Assembly: GCA_028583605.1 (NCBI GenBank)
Contig: CM053330.1
Span: forward strand, 28,966,598 to 29,030,597
Origin: Dastarcus helophoroides
Lineage: Eukaryota; Arthropoda; Insecta; Coleoptera; Bothrideridae
Direction of reading: 5' to 3'
DNA length: 64,000 nt
Part shown: piece by piece, positions 12,546 through 22,186 of the stretch
Layout: every line of letters begins with the position of its first letter
Position numbering within the stretch: the first letter of the stretch is position 1
Made by a program: the position numbers and the translations under genes
The notes under the pieces: model-generated
Seen by the model: only the letters and a program-made list of their open reading frames with translations
What the model was told of the DNA's origin: nothing
The model's database searches: none

Positions 12546-14260
12546 CGTCACTTTAGTGGGAAAAAATATCATTACAGCATATGAGAAGGCTTGTCCAATG
12601 AGAACTAAACTTCGAGAAACCCAGGCAAACCCTTGATGGAACGGGCAACTCGAAAAACTCGGATCTCAGGCAAACAAACTCTTCAACAAAACGAAGAAGA
12701 CAACACTGGTATGTGACTGGGAGGCTTACCACAACCACCGGAAACAATACAAGAAACTTATTCGCAAGAGACAGAGAAGGAAATGGAGAGATTTCTGTAG
12801 GACGTAGAGTCTGCTACATCAGTTGCTCGACTGAAAAAGATACTCTCGAAAGATCCAAACCAACAGGTAAGCATGATAAAGCGGGCCGACGGTACATATA
12901 CCAGTATACCCGCACAAACAGCTTCAGAGCTGTTAAACAGGCACTTTCCAGGATGCTGTGTTACACCAGGCCATAAGTCGCATGGGCACTCAGCCTCTCA
13001 CTCTAGAAATAGGGACTGGGAGCTGGCTGTTCAGATGATAAATGACACAAAAGTCTTACAATCCTTTGCTCCCTTCAAATCGCCCGGGTTGAACGGTATC
13101 TTCTGCCCTGTTTCATGGGGAATGGTGTGGATACAAAAATACGTGGTGCAAATTTTCAGGGCGTGTATTGCCTTTAAATACATACCCCGAAAATGGAGGG
13201 AAGTCAAAGTAATTTTTATTTCAAAACTGGGTAAACCTTAAGGTGAGGCTAAATCATGTCGCCCAATCAGCCTAACGTCTTTCCTACTGAAGACGTTGGA
13301 GAGGTTGTACGACAGATATATAAGGGATAGCCTCGATATGCACTACCCCTTACATTGAAATCAACATGCTTTTACTTCCGGCAGATCTACCGAAACTGCG
13401 CTACATTCAGTAGTTAGCAGGATTGAGAGATCGCTAGAAGTAAAAGAACACATCCTGGGTGTATTTCTGGACATAGAAGGTGCCTTTGACGACCTAACTT
13501 CAATAGCACTTTTCTGGCGCTTGAGCGTAGTGGTATTGAACCCTCCTTGCGGGAACTCATGCGACATATACGTGAGTGGCGAGCAATACAAGTTGCAGTA
13601 GGAGACTATACGTTCAGTGGAATCGTAAGTAAGGGATGTCCTCAAGGGGGTTTATTATCTCCCTTATATGGTTAATCATAGCGGATGACCTTATCCGAAA
13701 ACTCAATGACCGGGGTCTCTATACAATTGGCTACGCAGATGATATAACCATTCTGCTTTCAGGTAAACACGAGGGAGTACTCTTCGAGTTAATGCAAGAC
13801 GCCCTATATATAGTCGAGAAATGGTGTAAAGAACATTCCCTAGCAGCAAACCCTGCAAAGACGGAAATGGTTCTTTTTACGAATAAGAGGAAATTAGCAC
13901 CACTAAAATTTCCCAAACTCATGGGAACCCAACTCGGTTTGTCAAATCGAGTGAAATACCTTAGTATTGAACTTGGGAGTAAACTGAGCTGAAAGTACCC
14001 CATTGAAAATAAATTAAACAAAGCCTACAAGATCTTCTGGCAATGCCGTGGGGCCATCGGGAGGTCTTGGGTGTTATCCCCTAAGATGACCTTGCATCCA
14101 AGGGACGTTCTTCGGTTTCTCAACAAGGTTGGGTGGCTAAATGAATGACCAAGGACAACTCAATCACGGGGATAGCACAATGGGCCCGGAAAGGGTGGTC
14201 TAAGTGCTGGTCTAAACTTTAGGCAACCCACAGCGAATCCAGAATCCAGAAGCCAGAATT
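12545..14260 (+). pseudogene. LINE B copy 1 (LOA/R1-like RT) inserted in LINE A
   Basis: The start encodes ITAYEKACPMRTKLRE (12570-12615). ORF 12873-13241 holds FAPFKSPGLNGI and PRKWREVKVIFI. It continues through AFTSGRSTETALHSVVSRIE (13370-13430), FLDIEGAFDDLT (13460-13500), GCPQGGLLSPL (13637-13665), IGYADDITILLSGKH (13726-13770), NPAKTEMVLFTNKRK (13850-13890) and the KYLSIELGSKLS block (13950). This YADD/VLFT style resembles the LOA/I-R1 group. At least three frame changes are present. Confidence 0.8.
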
Positions 14261-14264
14261 AATG

Positions 14265-16090
14265 GACACCCAACACGGAAATCCAAAAATAGCTCTACAG
14301 GGATCCCCAATTAAACTAACCAGCTTAGAAGTTAAGTAGGCAGGTAAAACCTTAAAAAATAATAGGCCCCAGGACCAGGAATTATCCCTGGAGAACTACT
14401 AAAGTGCGAAACTGAAAAGCTATTTCACGTTCCAAAGATGCATCGACACATCAGAAGTACCCGAGGAATGGAAAATATACACAATCCATAAGCAAGGAGA
14501 CAAAAATAACTGTGATAACAATCGGGGAATAGCGGTTACATGCAGTATTAGCAGACTCTATGGAAAAATAGTTAAAAACAGAATAAATAATACGAATATA
14601 GAAGCGAAAGGACAGGCGGGATTCAGAGCAAGAAAATCCACAATAGATCATCTCTTCTCACTGACATAAATCCTAGAAAAGAAAGCAGCGTTTGACCAGG
14701 AAGTCCATATTTTGTTTGTCAATCTGAAAAAGACCTATGACAGTGGCCTCTAGTAAGACTGTGGAAAACATTATAACTTGGTTTTATAATCACCGAAATA
14801 ATTAAAGCAGTAAAATCCCTGAACCAAGACATAAGAACTAGAGTGAAAACAAGATATGATTTAACAACAGGGTTTAAGGTCATAAAGGGTTTCAAACAGG
14901 GTTGTTTTATATCACCAACGCTATTTAAGATCTACTTAGAAAGTACATTGAGAAACTGGAAAGGAAAATGCAATAGTATGGGGTTACCAATAGACGACGA
15001 TACTACATTATATACTGTTACGGGCTTATCGGTTCGAATTAATTCACACGTGAATTGAAAATAATACCCACTTTATTACTAAACTAAACTTGGATCACCA
15101 CAATTGAACAATTAACTCACTTATTATTGATTTCTACTAACTCACTAATTACACTGATTCTAACTAACTTCTTGAGAGAAAGCTGACCGCCTTACATAGT
15201 TTTGGCATCCAGGTTCTAGAACAATCCGGCAGATAAGACTTATCGTTTGCCGAAATTTCGGGAACGCTTATCTGCCGTTTGCTTCGTTATCGCGGTCGCT
15301 TTCCCCTTATCAGATCATTCTAGAAACTTTTCTTATGTACTAAATTCTACAATTCTATTCCATCTATTTACATTGCGTTACAATACGTTATCATTTGCGG
15401 ATGACCAAGTGGTAGTTGCTCAGGACATTGATGATATGAAGTACATGACATAGAGGAATACGAAAAATGAGGCCTAGAAGTCAATGTGAGAAAGACACAC
15501 ATCAACCACTGTAAAAGCTATAAATATCTGGGAACGAGGATCTCCAGAGGCGCTGGATGAGGCAATATCAGAAAGGAATATCTAAGGAAAAAAAGCAATT
15601 GCGATGCTTAAGACTATACTATGGGACAAGAACATAATTATAGAGAATAAGAATGAGAAGAGAATTTATAAGTCAACCGTAAAAAGTATAATAACGTACA
15701 GCTTGGAGATGTGGCCATTAAAAGAAAGAACAGAAAAAGTACTAAAATCTGCAGAAACGGATTTCTGGAGACGAGCAGCTACAAGATCCATGAAAGATCG
15801 AATACCAAACGCACATTACAAATAAAACACGTTATAGTAGATGACATCAGAACCCAACAGTTAATATGGTATGGACATGTATAGAGAATGTCACAAGACC
15901 GACTACCTAAGAAGGTCTTAAACTAGAACCCCCATGGATAAAAAAAGCGAGGAAGACCATGCCACAGCTGAAGAGGGGGAATCAATAAAGAAATATCGGA
16001 AGGAAATCTGGAAGACGAGGGATGGAGAGATAGAGAGGAATGGAGATTAGGAACGGAAGATGGCGAACGTTATAAACCGATTATATTTAT
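14265..16090 (+). pseudogene. LINE A copy 2, RT and C-terminus (split by an LTR)
   Basis: The order is ITSLEVK (14330), PEEWK (14460), QAGFRARKSTIDHLF (14610-14655), FVNLKKTYDS (14720-14745), GFKQGCFISPTLFKIY (14887-14935). The solo LTR 15016-15382 follows, then FADDQVVVAQDIDDMKYMT (15390-15450) and the C-terminal ITYS.EMWPL (15690-15720). Removing the LTR and one ATAC restores continuity at this motif. Many stops show that the copy is dead. Confidence 0.85.
15016..15382 (-). mobile_element. Solo LTR (367 bp) in LINE A
   Basis: It begins TGTTACGGGC, ends GCGTTACA and is flanked by ATAC on both sides (15012-15015, 15383-15386). A 4-bp duplication fits a Gypsy or BEL type. Its reverse complement matches 5969-6200 (CTTATCTGCCG, TTCTAGAACC, AATAAAGTGGGTATTATT, CGAACCGATAAGCCCG), giving the minus orientation. 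No internal region remains, so LTR-LTR recombination is likely. Confidence 0.85.
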
Positions 16091-16802
16091 ATATGAGATT
16101 TCTTTTTTCGAAAAACCAACCTTTATAATTTGAAGTTACTAACCGTATCCCATTCAATAGCAGTTCAAGATGTCAAATATAAAATATAAATGACACCACA
16201 TATTCGACCGGTTTCAATCGATTTATTGTATTTGCGTCAACTTTCTTAAGGTAGTTCACTAAAAGTAATCGTAGCAAAACGTTTTTAAAACTATTCATAA
16301 ATAATAAACTGTAATAATTATAAATACAACAATAAAAATATTAAAAATTCCACGACATTTCCATGTTATTAGAACGTTAGATCTCCGTTGGGTATAGCAA
16401 GACATAAGAGCCAAACTACCACCACTACTCGATTTTTAGCATAGACTGTAAGCGTGAATACAATACTACAAATTTCTAAATCTCTTTGCAGTTGGTTTTC
16501 TGAGCCTTCAGTACTGCAATGTTTATGCGACAGATTTCGGCTACGGAGCTTAGCCAAAAGCATCTAAAAGGAGGAAGTAGAGCTGCTACATAGCCATTAC
16601 TTCAAGACGTTGACATAACATGCGGAAACAAACATCGAAATTTCGTCAGATGTATAATTTTGGATTGTGATTGTTTTATTTTAGTTTTTCATTCCCAATA
16701 TCACCCTAATGATATTAGTATTTTTTTATCAAAATGTATAGAAAGGTGTGTTTGCTATAAATTAAAATCTCTTCGAAAACGTTCTTTCAATTATACCTTC
16801 TT

Positions 16803-17025
16803 TTTGGTGGACTAGTCCTTGGTTATCTTTAAAAATTAAAATATAAATCTCGCACGTTTCAATAGCTAAGCTATCATCTTCAGAAAGGTACTGAGTATCT
16901 CTCAGTATCTCTCTGAAGAGAGATCTGAAGATGATAGCTTGGTTATTAAAACACGTTAGAGCAACCTTTGTTGTGTTTCTTAATCTTTCTTGATTTCAGG
17001 GGACAAGATTTGTATTTCAATTTTT
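16803..17025. mobile_element. Foldback family F, copy 1
   Basis: It shares TTTTTGGTGGACTAGTCC at the left and the TTTCAGGGGACAAG....ATTTCAATTTTT arm at the right with copies near 25.5, 30.2 and 49.5 kb. The two arms meet at CTCTGAAGA repeats around 16910. It interrupts the dispersed repeat 16395-18030. The hammerhead-like site has AAAAC in place of GAAAC. Confidence 0.7.
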
Positions 17026-17057
17026 ATACCTAACATGTTAAAAATCGTAAGTTTGAC

Positions 17058-17069
17058 AATGAATATCTT
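17058..17069. repeat. Left 12-bp target-site duplication
   Basis: AATGAATATCTT directly precedes the hammerhead-bearing insert and is repeated exactly at 17898-17909. Confidence 0.8.
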
Positions 17070-17130
17070 TTGACAAATGACCAATTAAATGTTCTGTAAT
17101 TAAACAGTTAAACGTGCTTAAAATTGAAAA

Positions 17131-17200
17131 TATGTACAACCACAACCATAGACTAGTTTCGGCCTTCCTTGGCCTCGTCAGCTTGGTACGGTGGTTGTAT
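17131..17200 (-). ncRNA. Type I hammerhead ribozyme, copy 1
   Basis: Read on the minus strand: CTGACGA (17175-17181), stem II GGCC/GGCC closing an AAGGAA loop (17161-17174), GAAAC (17156-17160) and the palindromic stem III ACTAGT (17152-17157). Predicted cleavage is between 17151 and 17150. Stem I pairs 17182-17187 with 17145-17150 (one A-A mismatch, one G-U). After a small internal loop a perfect 9-bp helix pairs 17191-17199 with 17135-17143. Every conserved core base is present. Confidence 0.8.
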
Positions 17201-17597
17201 ACACTTCCAATTTAAAGCCGTTAGTCAGTCGTATAAGTATCCAAGAGAGCAAACCTCCATTGGGTGACTTGTAACTGACTTTTAACTGTTTATTACGCAA
17301 ACATTTTCGCTACATGCTAATTGAAGCATTACTCTCTGCTGAGATAATAAGCCTTGTATATACGAATATATACAAGTTTATTACGATGCAATTGAAATCT
17401 AATTTCATTAGAATCTAATGAAAATTAGACTGCAATTGCAAAGTTCACGTAGATGAGGCAAAGCTTGTATCACGGGTTGCATCGCAACATCCATAAATAC
17501 AAACGTCCTCGGCGTGACTTTACTTTCATCTAGTTTTGACAAATGACCAATTAAATGTTCTGTAATTAAACAGTTAAACGTGCTTAAAATTGAAAAT

Positions 17598-17668
17598 ATG
17601 TACAACCGCAACCATAGACTAGTTTCGGCCTTCCTTGGCCTCGTCAGCATGGTACGGTGGTTGTATAC
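17598..17668 (-). ncRNA. Type I hammerhead ribozyme, copy 2
   Basis: It has the same layout as the copy 466 nt away: CTGACGA at 17641-17647, stem II 17627-17640, GAAAC 17622-17626 and ACTAGT 17618-17623. Predicted cleavage is between 17617 and 17616. Proximal stem I (17648-17653 with 17611-17616) pairs over all six positions, counting one G-U. The distal helix pairs 8 of 9 (17657-17665 with 17601-17609). Compensating differences from copy 1 support a real structure. Confidence 0.82.
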
Positions 17669-17897
17669 ACTTCCAATTTAAAGCCGTTAGTCAGTCGTAT
17701 AAGTATCCAAGAAAGTAAAGTCACGCCGAGGACGTTTGTATCTATGGATGTTGCGATGCAACCCGTGATACAAGCTTTGCCTCATCTACGTGAACTTTGC
17801 AATTGTAGTCTAATTTTCATTAGATTCTAATGAAATTAGATTTCAATTGCATCGTAATAAACTTGTATATATTCGTATATACAAGGCTTATTATCTC

Positions 17898-17909
17898 AAT
17901 GAATATCTT
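17898..17909. repeat. Right 12-bp target-site duplication
   Basis: AATGAATATCTT is identical to 17058-17069. Together they mark one insertion event into an older dispersed repeat. Confidence 0.8.
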
Positions 17910-18029
17910 GACAAGAGCAGATCTGGTAATTTTGCAGGTGTACGAGAACTCCGTTAGCAGCATTAGGAATAAATTTAAAGAAAATCCATAGAAAAGCAAT
18001 TGACCCATAAATTACCTTAAATATCAAAT

Positions 18030-18940
18030 CTAAAAGAACTCGCTAATGTTGTTACTGAATAGATAAACATGGTGAGAAACCCTCTTATTTCACTCCTTGA
18101 TCTCGTGGCATCACGATCCCGGAAGAGGTTTTATGGAATGGTTGGAAAAATTCGGGCAAGTCTTATCGAACATCCAATGATTTAGGACGCGATATAATGT
18201 CGGTTTTTAATACAAATCCGGTGCTGTGGAGTCGAGCAAAATGACGATTTCGCCGAAGGTTAAGGTTGGCCGAGATAACAGTAATAAATCGCTTCGCCGA
18301 GGGCGAGATCACGACATCTGATAAAACTTCTGCACCCCGGGAATATAATACGAATGAATGAACCTGATTTGTCATACATTTTGTTATTTTTCAATGGTTT
18401 CGACACTTCAAGCAGCTGACAATATCAACAAGATTTTTTATTTTTATGTCAATTTCGACCGTACAAAATTATACCTTTGTCATTTTCGCTTGAACGATTA
18501 TGAAAAAAATTTCGATTTGAAAATGTTCAAGACTGGAAACGAATGCTAAGAAGGGTTAACAATTTTTACGATATTAAACGAAAATTGGGTTGTAGCAATT
18601 TTAAGTTAGACAATTATAAAGTAGTTTCGACCTACAATTGGATGACTTTTTGCAAAAAGAAACCAAGCCACAAATTCCTAAATATTAGATGTTTAGGAGT
18701 ATAGTTTAGAAATCATAATATTTGCTGTAAAAAAAATCAGACCTCATTTTAAAACATTATTTTTAATCGAAGAATCAATTAGCTGAATAAGTTGGGTAAG
18801 GTAAGTGTAACTTGCAGAAGGCGCCTAAAAGTGCTTTGGTTCCTTTGTGCAAAACAAAAAGTTAACAATATGTTTTCATAACCGCAGAAAGAATAAGAGA
18901 GGGGGTAGGACACTTGCTTCCACCTAGTTCAATTCGTCGG
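18030..18940. other. Unassigned DNA, GC-richer patch
   Basis: 18060-18350 has higher GC than its surroundings (GATCTCGTGGCATCACGATC and similar), but the longest frames are short and carry no splice context. Nothing is called. Confidence 0.4.
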
Positions 18941-20990
18941 TCGAATATTTATTTTCAACTGAGGGCTTTTTCCAGAAATTTCCATTTATACTTCAAAATT
19001 CGTCCTTATCTCGAAATTTCGACATTTTCTCGACAGATTGACTTTTTTTCGCAAAATTCGTCTTTTTTCACCATATTTGCCTTTTTTTTCAAATTTATTT
19101 TTAAAATTATACCTTTTTGAACAAAATCTGACGTTCTCAAAATTTAGAAAATTTATCTGAAAATATTTCCTTTTTTATTCGAAATTTCACAATTTCTTAA
19201 AATTCGACTTTTCTGAAAATTTCGACTTTCTAAAAATTCGAATTGCTTCAATCTTGGATTTGTTTATCAAAATTTGCCTTTTCCGCAAAATTCGGAAATC
19301 TTTCCATAAAAAAAGTAAAAACCGTGGAAAATGTCTTTTGGAAATTTTGAATTTTTGTAAAACGGCAAAAGATTCGAGAAAATTTTTCTTTCAAGATTTC
19401 AACTGGTCTTTTTAAATCCAAATTTCTGAAAATTAGAAGCTGCTTCTCAAAATTTTGACACTTATTCCAATATTAGACATGGCAAGGTATTTGTCTCCCC
19501 TTTACTTAAACAGCTCTTCGACTTTTTCTCAAAATCCGCCCATTTTTCGGTATTTCGTTTTTTTCACGAAATTTCAATCATTTCTCTTAATTTCTCATTT
19601 TTTGCATTGTTTCTGTTTTTTAAATCATCATTTTTTCTCGAAATTCAAATTTTATGTGGATGTTTTAATATTTTTCTTGAAAACTCGTTTATTTTCGTTG
19701 CGATTTTATCTCTCAAAATCCGATTCCTTTTAATAAACTGAAAAGTTTAATTTTTTTTCTCGAAATTTGTGTGAACTTTCAATTTTTTCTCGAAATTTCG
19801 TCTTTCTCCTCGAAATTTGTCTTTTTTTTTGGAACTTCGACTATTGTGTTTTTAAAATTCGTCTTTTTTACTTTTAGTGGCAAAACCTGATTTTTTTATA
19901 AATGTGATTTTCTCTAGAAATGTTTAATTTTTTTCTTAATTTTCAAGTATTTCTTCAATTTCAATTGTTTTCTCGAAATTTCGTCTTTTTTCTAGACATC
20001 CCGTTATTTTACCTAACGCTGGACTTTTTCTGAAAATTACTTCTTAGAACCTGAATTTTCAAAAATTTTGGATATTTCTTTAAAACTTGACCATTTCTCG
20101 AAAAAAAATTATTTAAATCATCTCGAAATTAGTTTTTTCTCAATTCGTCTTTTTTCTTAAATTCCGATCTCGAAATTTTGAATTTTTTTTAAATTTCATT
20201 TTTGTTTTGGGAAATTTTGATTTTTTTTCTTGAAATTTCGACATTTTTGTCAAAATCCTTTTATTTTGAAATTTTGACACTTAAAATCGTATTCAGGTTT
20301 CTGGTAATCTGATCTCGTTTTTTTTTTCTCAAAATTTAGATTTTTCTATTCAGATTTGATCTTTTTTTTATAAATGACTATTCTCAAAATTTCTGTACGA
20401 GAATTCCGTATATTTTTCTCAAATTTCCTCTTTTTTTCGAAATTTCGATTATTTATTCAAAATTCCGTTTTTTATTTTTTTATTTCGACTTTATTCACAA
20501 AATTTGACTTTTTTCTTAGAATCGATTTTTTTAACAAAATGTCGGCAGTTTTTCTTGAAGTTTCGATATTTTTAGAAATTCCGTTATTTTACTTAAGATT
20601 GGGCTTCTTTCCGAAAATTAAGACCTTTTAAAATCTGAATTTCCATCCACGACTGAATTCTTAAAGTGTGGCTTTTTGCAGAAGTTTTGATTTTTACCTC
20701 AAGTTTTGATATTGCCTAGAAATTTCGACTTTTTTCTCCAAATTTATCTTTTTCTTGAAATGTTGACCTTTTCCCCTAAAATTAGCCTTTTGTCTAAAAT
20801 TCGTCTTTTTCTTAAAATTCATCTTTTAGAAATTGTGACTTAGTTCTTAAAGTTCTATATTTTGATTTTTTTATTCAAAAATCGTCTATTTTCGAAATTT
20901 CGCCATTTTTCTTAGTATTCATCTTTTTCTGAAAGATGACTTTTCGGAAATTTTAGGTGGTCTTAAAATTCGCCTTTTTTCTAGAAAATG
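18940..20990 (-). repeat. Degenerate GTCGAAATTTTC satellite block
   Basis: Reverse-oriented units (TTTTTCTCGAAATTTCGAC) dominate for 2 kb. The long hydrophobic Phe/Leu/Ser-rich ORFs here follow from this composition. Confidence 0.75.
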
Positions 20991-21129
20991 TTTTCTTTGA
21001 AAGTGGCTTTTCCTTTGATTTAATAATGTACAAAGTCTTATTTTGCAATAAGTAACCAACCCACAAAAGCCAAAATTTCACCAGATATGTTATTTTTGAT
21101 AAATTATAAATAAGCTTGATAACGAAGGC

Positions 21130-22165
21130 TTCCACGGCCAGAGTCAGTACAGGATATACTTCTTCTGGTATTGGACCGTGTCAAAGAACTACTTAAAGTG
21201 TTCGACGTTTCGCCCACCATGGTAGGGGTCTTCTTCAGGAACAAAGTAACAATAGATGAAAAATAAAATACAAGCAAATATATTAAAATGAAAAATGAAA
21301 AAAGGCCAATTTGAAAACATCAGAGCACGGTAACTCGGTATGTCCACCATACCAGAGGCAAAAGTCTTCTGAGAGGAAAGAAAGAAAGGGAAACTATACA
21401 CCATTCGTCTGGGCGATCACTCCCAAAGATTTCCGATGGTTGGTTTCCAGATGAAGGAAAGCATGTAACCGTCGTCTCTACTGATGTTTTTTGGATTTCA
21501 ATAGCCTCGCGTATCTTCCTATTATAGTAATTGGGAATATTGGATATAATTGAAGTATTATTAAAAAGAATCTTATGTGTGGTCTTATGTTGATGTTCCG
21601 CAATGGCTGACTGCCATAGTAAACCAGACTTAAGACATCTTTGGTGCTCGCATATTCGCGTCTTAAATGATAGCCCCGTTTCTCCGATGTACACTGAACC
21701 ACAAGAACAAGGAACCCTGTGCACGCCATTAGAACGAAAGGATGACATTTTATCTTTGGGAGATGGGAGGAGCTGCTGGATTTTTGAGGATGATAATAAA
21801 ATGGGTTTAATGTTGTGTGCTTTAGAAGAAACTATTGAATTTTGGGAAGGACGAGGGGTAGGGTGAAGATGTCGTTTAATGACAATTTCAATGTCGTGCG
21901 ATTTGTAACCATTGTTGCGGAGGTTAAAACGAATTTTGTTCAATTTGTCTAAAAGATTTATCGGCTGTGAAATTGCTACAGCTACAGAACGTTTTTGGGA
22001 ATGGTGATGATGGGACTCTGCATGCAAATAACGATTAGTATGGGTGGGCTTTCGATAAACGAAATGAAAGACGCGACCGTTTGGTAAACGGGTGACCAGT
22101 ACGTCAAGAAAAGGAAGTGAAGCTAATGGAACAACACCAAAATCAACATTTACCCAAAAAAGTCG
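21130..22165 (-). mobile_element. Penelope-like retroelement, 5'-truncated
   Basis: The fragment encodes only the end of the reverse transcriptase plus a GIY-YIG endonuclease. It then runs through a 3' region that includes a hammerhead-like motif. The upstream boundary lies near 22150-22165, where the frame runs into the surrounding satellite. A second, shorter 3'-end copy lies at 52384-52568, also on the minus strand. Confidence 0.85.
21198..21245 (-). ncRNA. Hammerhead-like motif of the Penelope-like element
   Basis: On the minus strand CTGAAGA (21232-21238) is followed by an imperfect hairpin of CCC...ACC/GGT...GGG and GAAAC (21207-21211). Stem III would be the palindrome ACGT with C as the cleavage base at 21204. 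Stem I GTTC/GAAC pairs 5 bp (21239-21243 with 21199-21203). One extra A lies between CTGAAGA and the stem II G, so activity is uncertain. Confidence 0.5.
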
Positions 22166-22186
22166 AAATTCGCGAAAAAGATCCAA
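21320..22186 (-). pseudogene. Penelope-like RT C-terminus + GIY-YIG endonuclease
   Basis: The open frame has 288 residues. The first ~12 residues come from flanking satellite, so the true element starts around residue 13. Residues 26-31 (FLDVLV) and 44-55 (YRKPTHTNRYLH) are the C-terminal thumb region typical of Penelope RTs. The GIY-YIG nuclease starts at PCSCGSVYIGETG (159-171), followed by R177 and H181, then SAIAEHQH (193-200) and REAIEIQK (226-233). The catalytic RT core is absent, so the copy is dead. The nuclease itself looks intact to about residue 235. Confidence 0.85.

Larger units (their letters stand above)
17070..17897 (-). mobile_element. Retrozyme / Penelope-type non-autonomous element with two hammerheads
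   Basis: The 828-bp insert is flanked by the 12-bp duplication AATGAATATCTT (17058-17069 and 17898-17909). It contains a 466-bp unit (17070-17535). A partial head-to-tail second unit follows (17536-17710), then an inverted copy (17711-17895) of 17341-17526. Direct plus inverted terminal copies are typical of Penelope-like elements. Tandem hammerhead units without an ORF are typical of animal retrozymes. No coding sequence is present. A related single fragment lies at 8471-8743. Confidence 0.75.
16395..18030 (+). repeat. Dispersed repeat R, copy 1 (split by two insertions)
   Basis: It shares ACTCGATTTTTAGCATAGAC, GAGCATCTAAAAG-like and ACATGTTAAAAAT blocks with 53795-55760. After the insertions it continues with GGAATAAATTTAAAGAAAAT and AAGCAATTGA. 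Insertions are foldback F1 (16803-17025) and the hammerhead element (17070-17897). The repeat is of unknown class and shows no ORF. Confidence 0.6.

Noticed and set aside
18914..20631. Several 60-90-codon Phe/Leu/Ser-rich frames (18914, 19455, 20374; similar at 41382, 45609, 51407)
   Set aside because: They come from reading T-rich satellite; similar frames appear in every such block, with no domain, start context or splice support.
21603..21866. 87-codon plus-strand frame
   Set aside because: It is antisense to the Penelope GIY-YIG frame, which has clear motifs.
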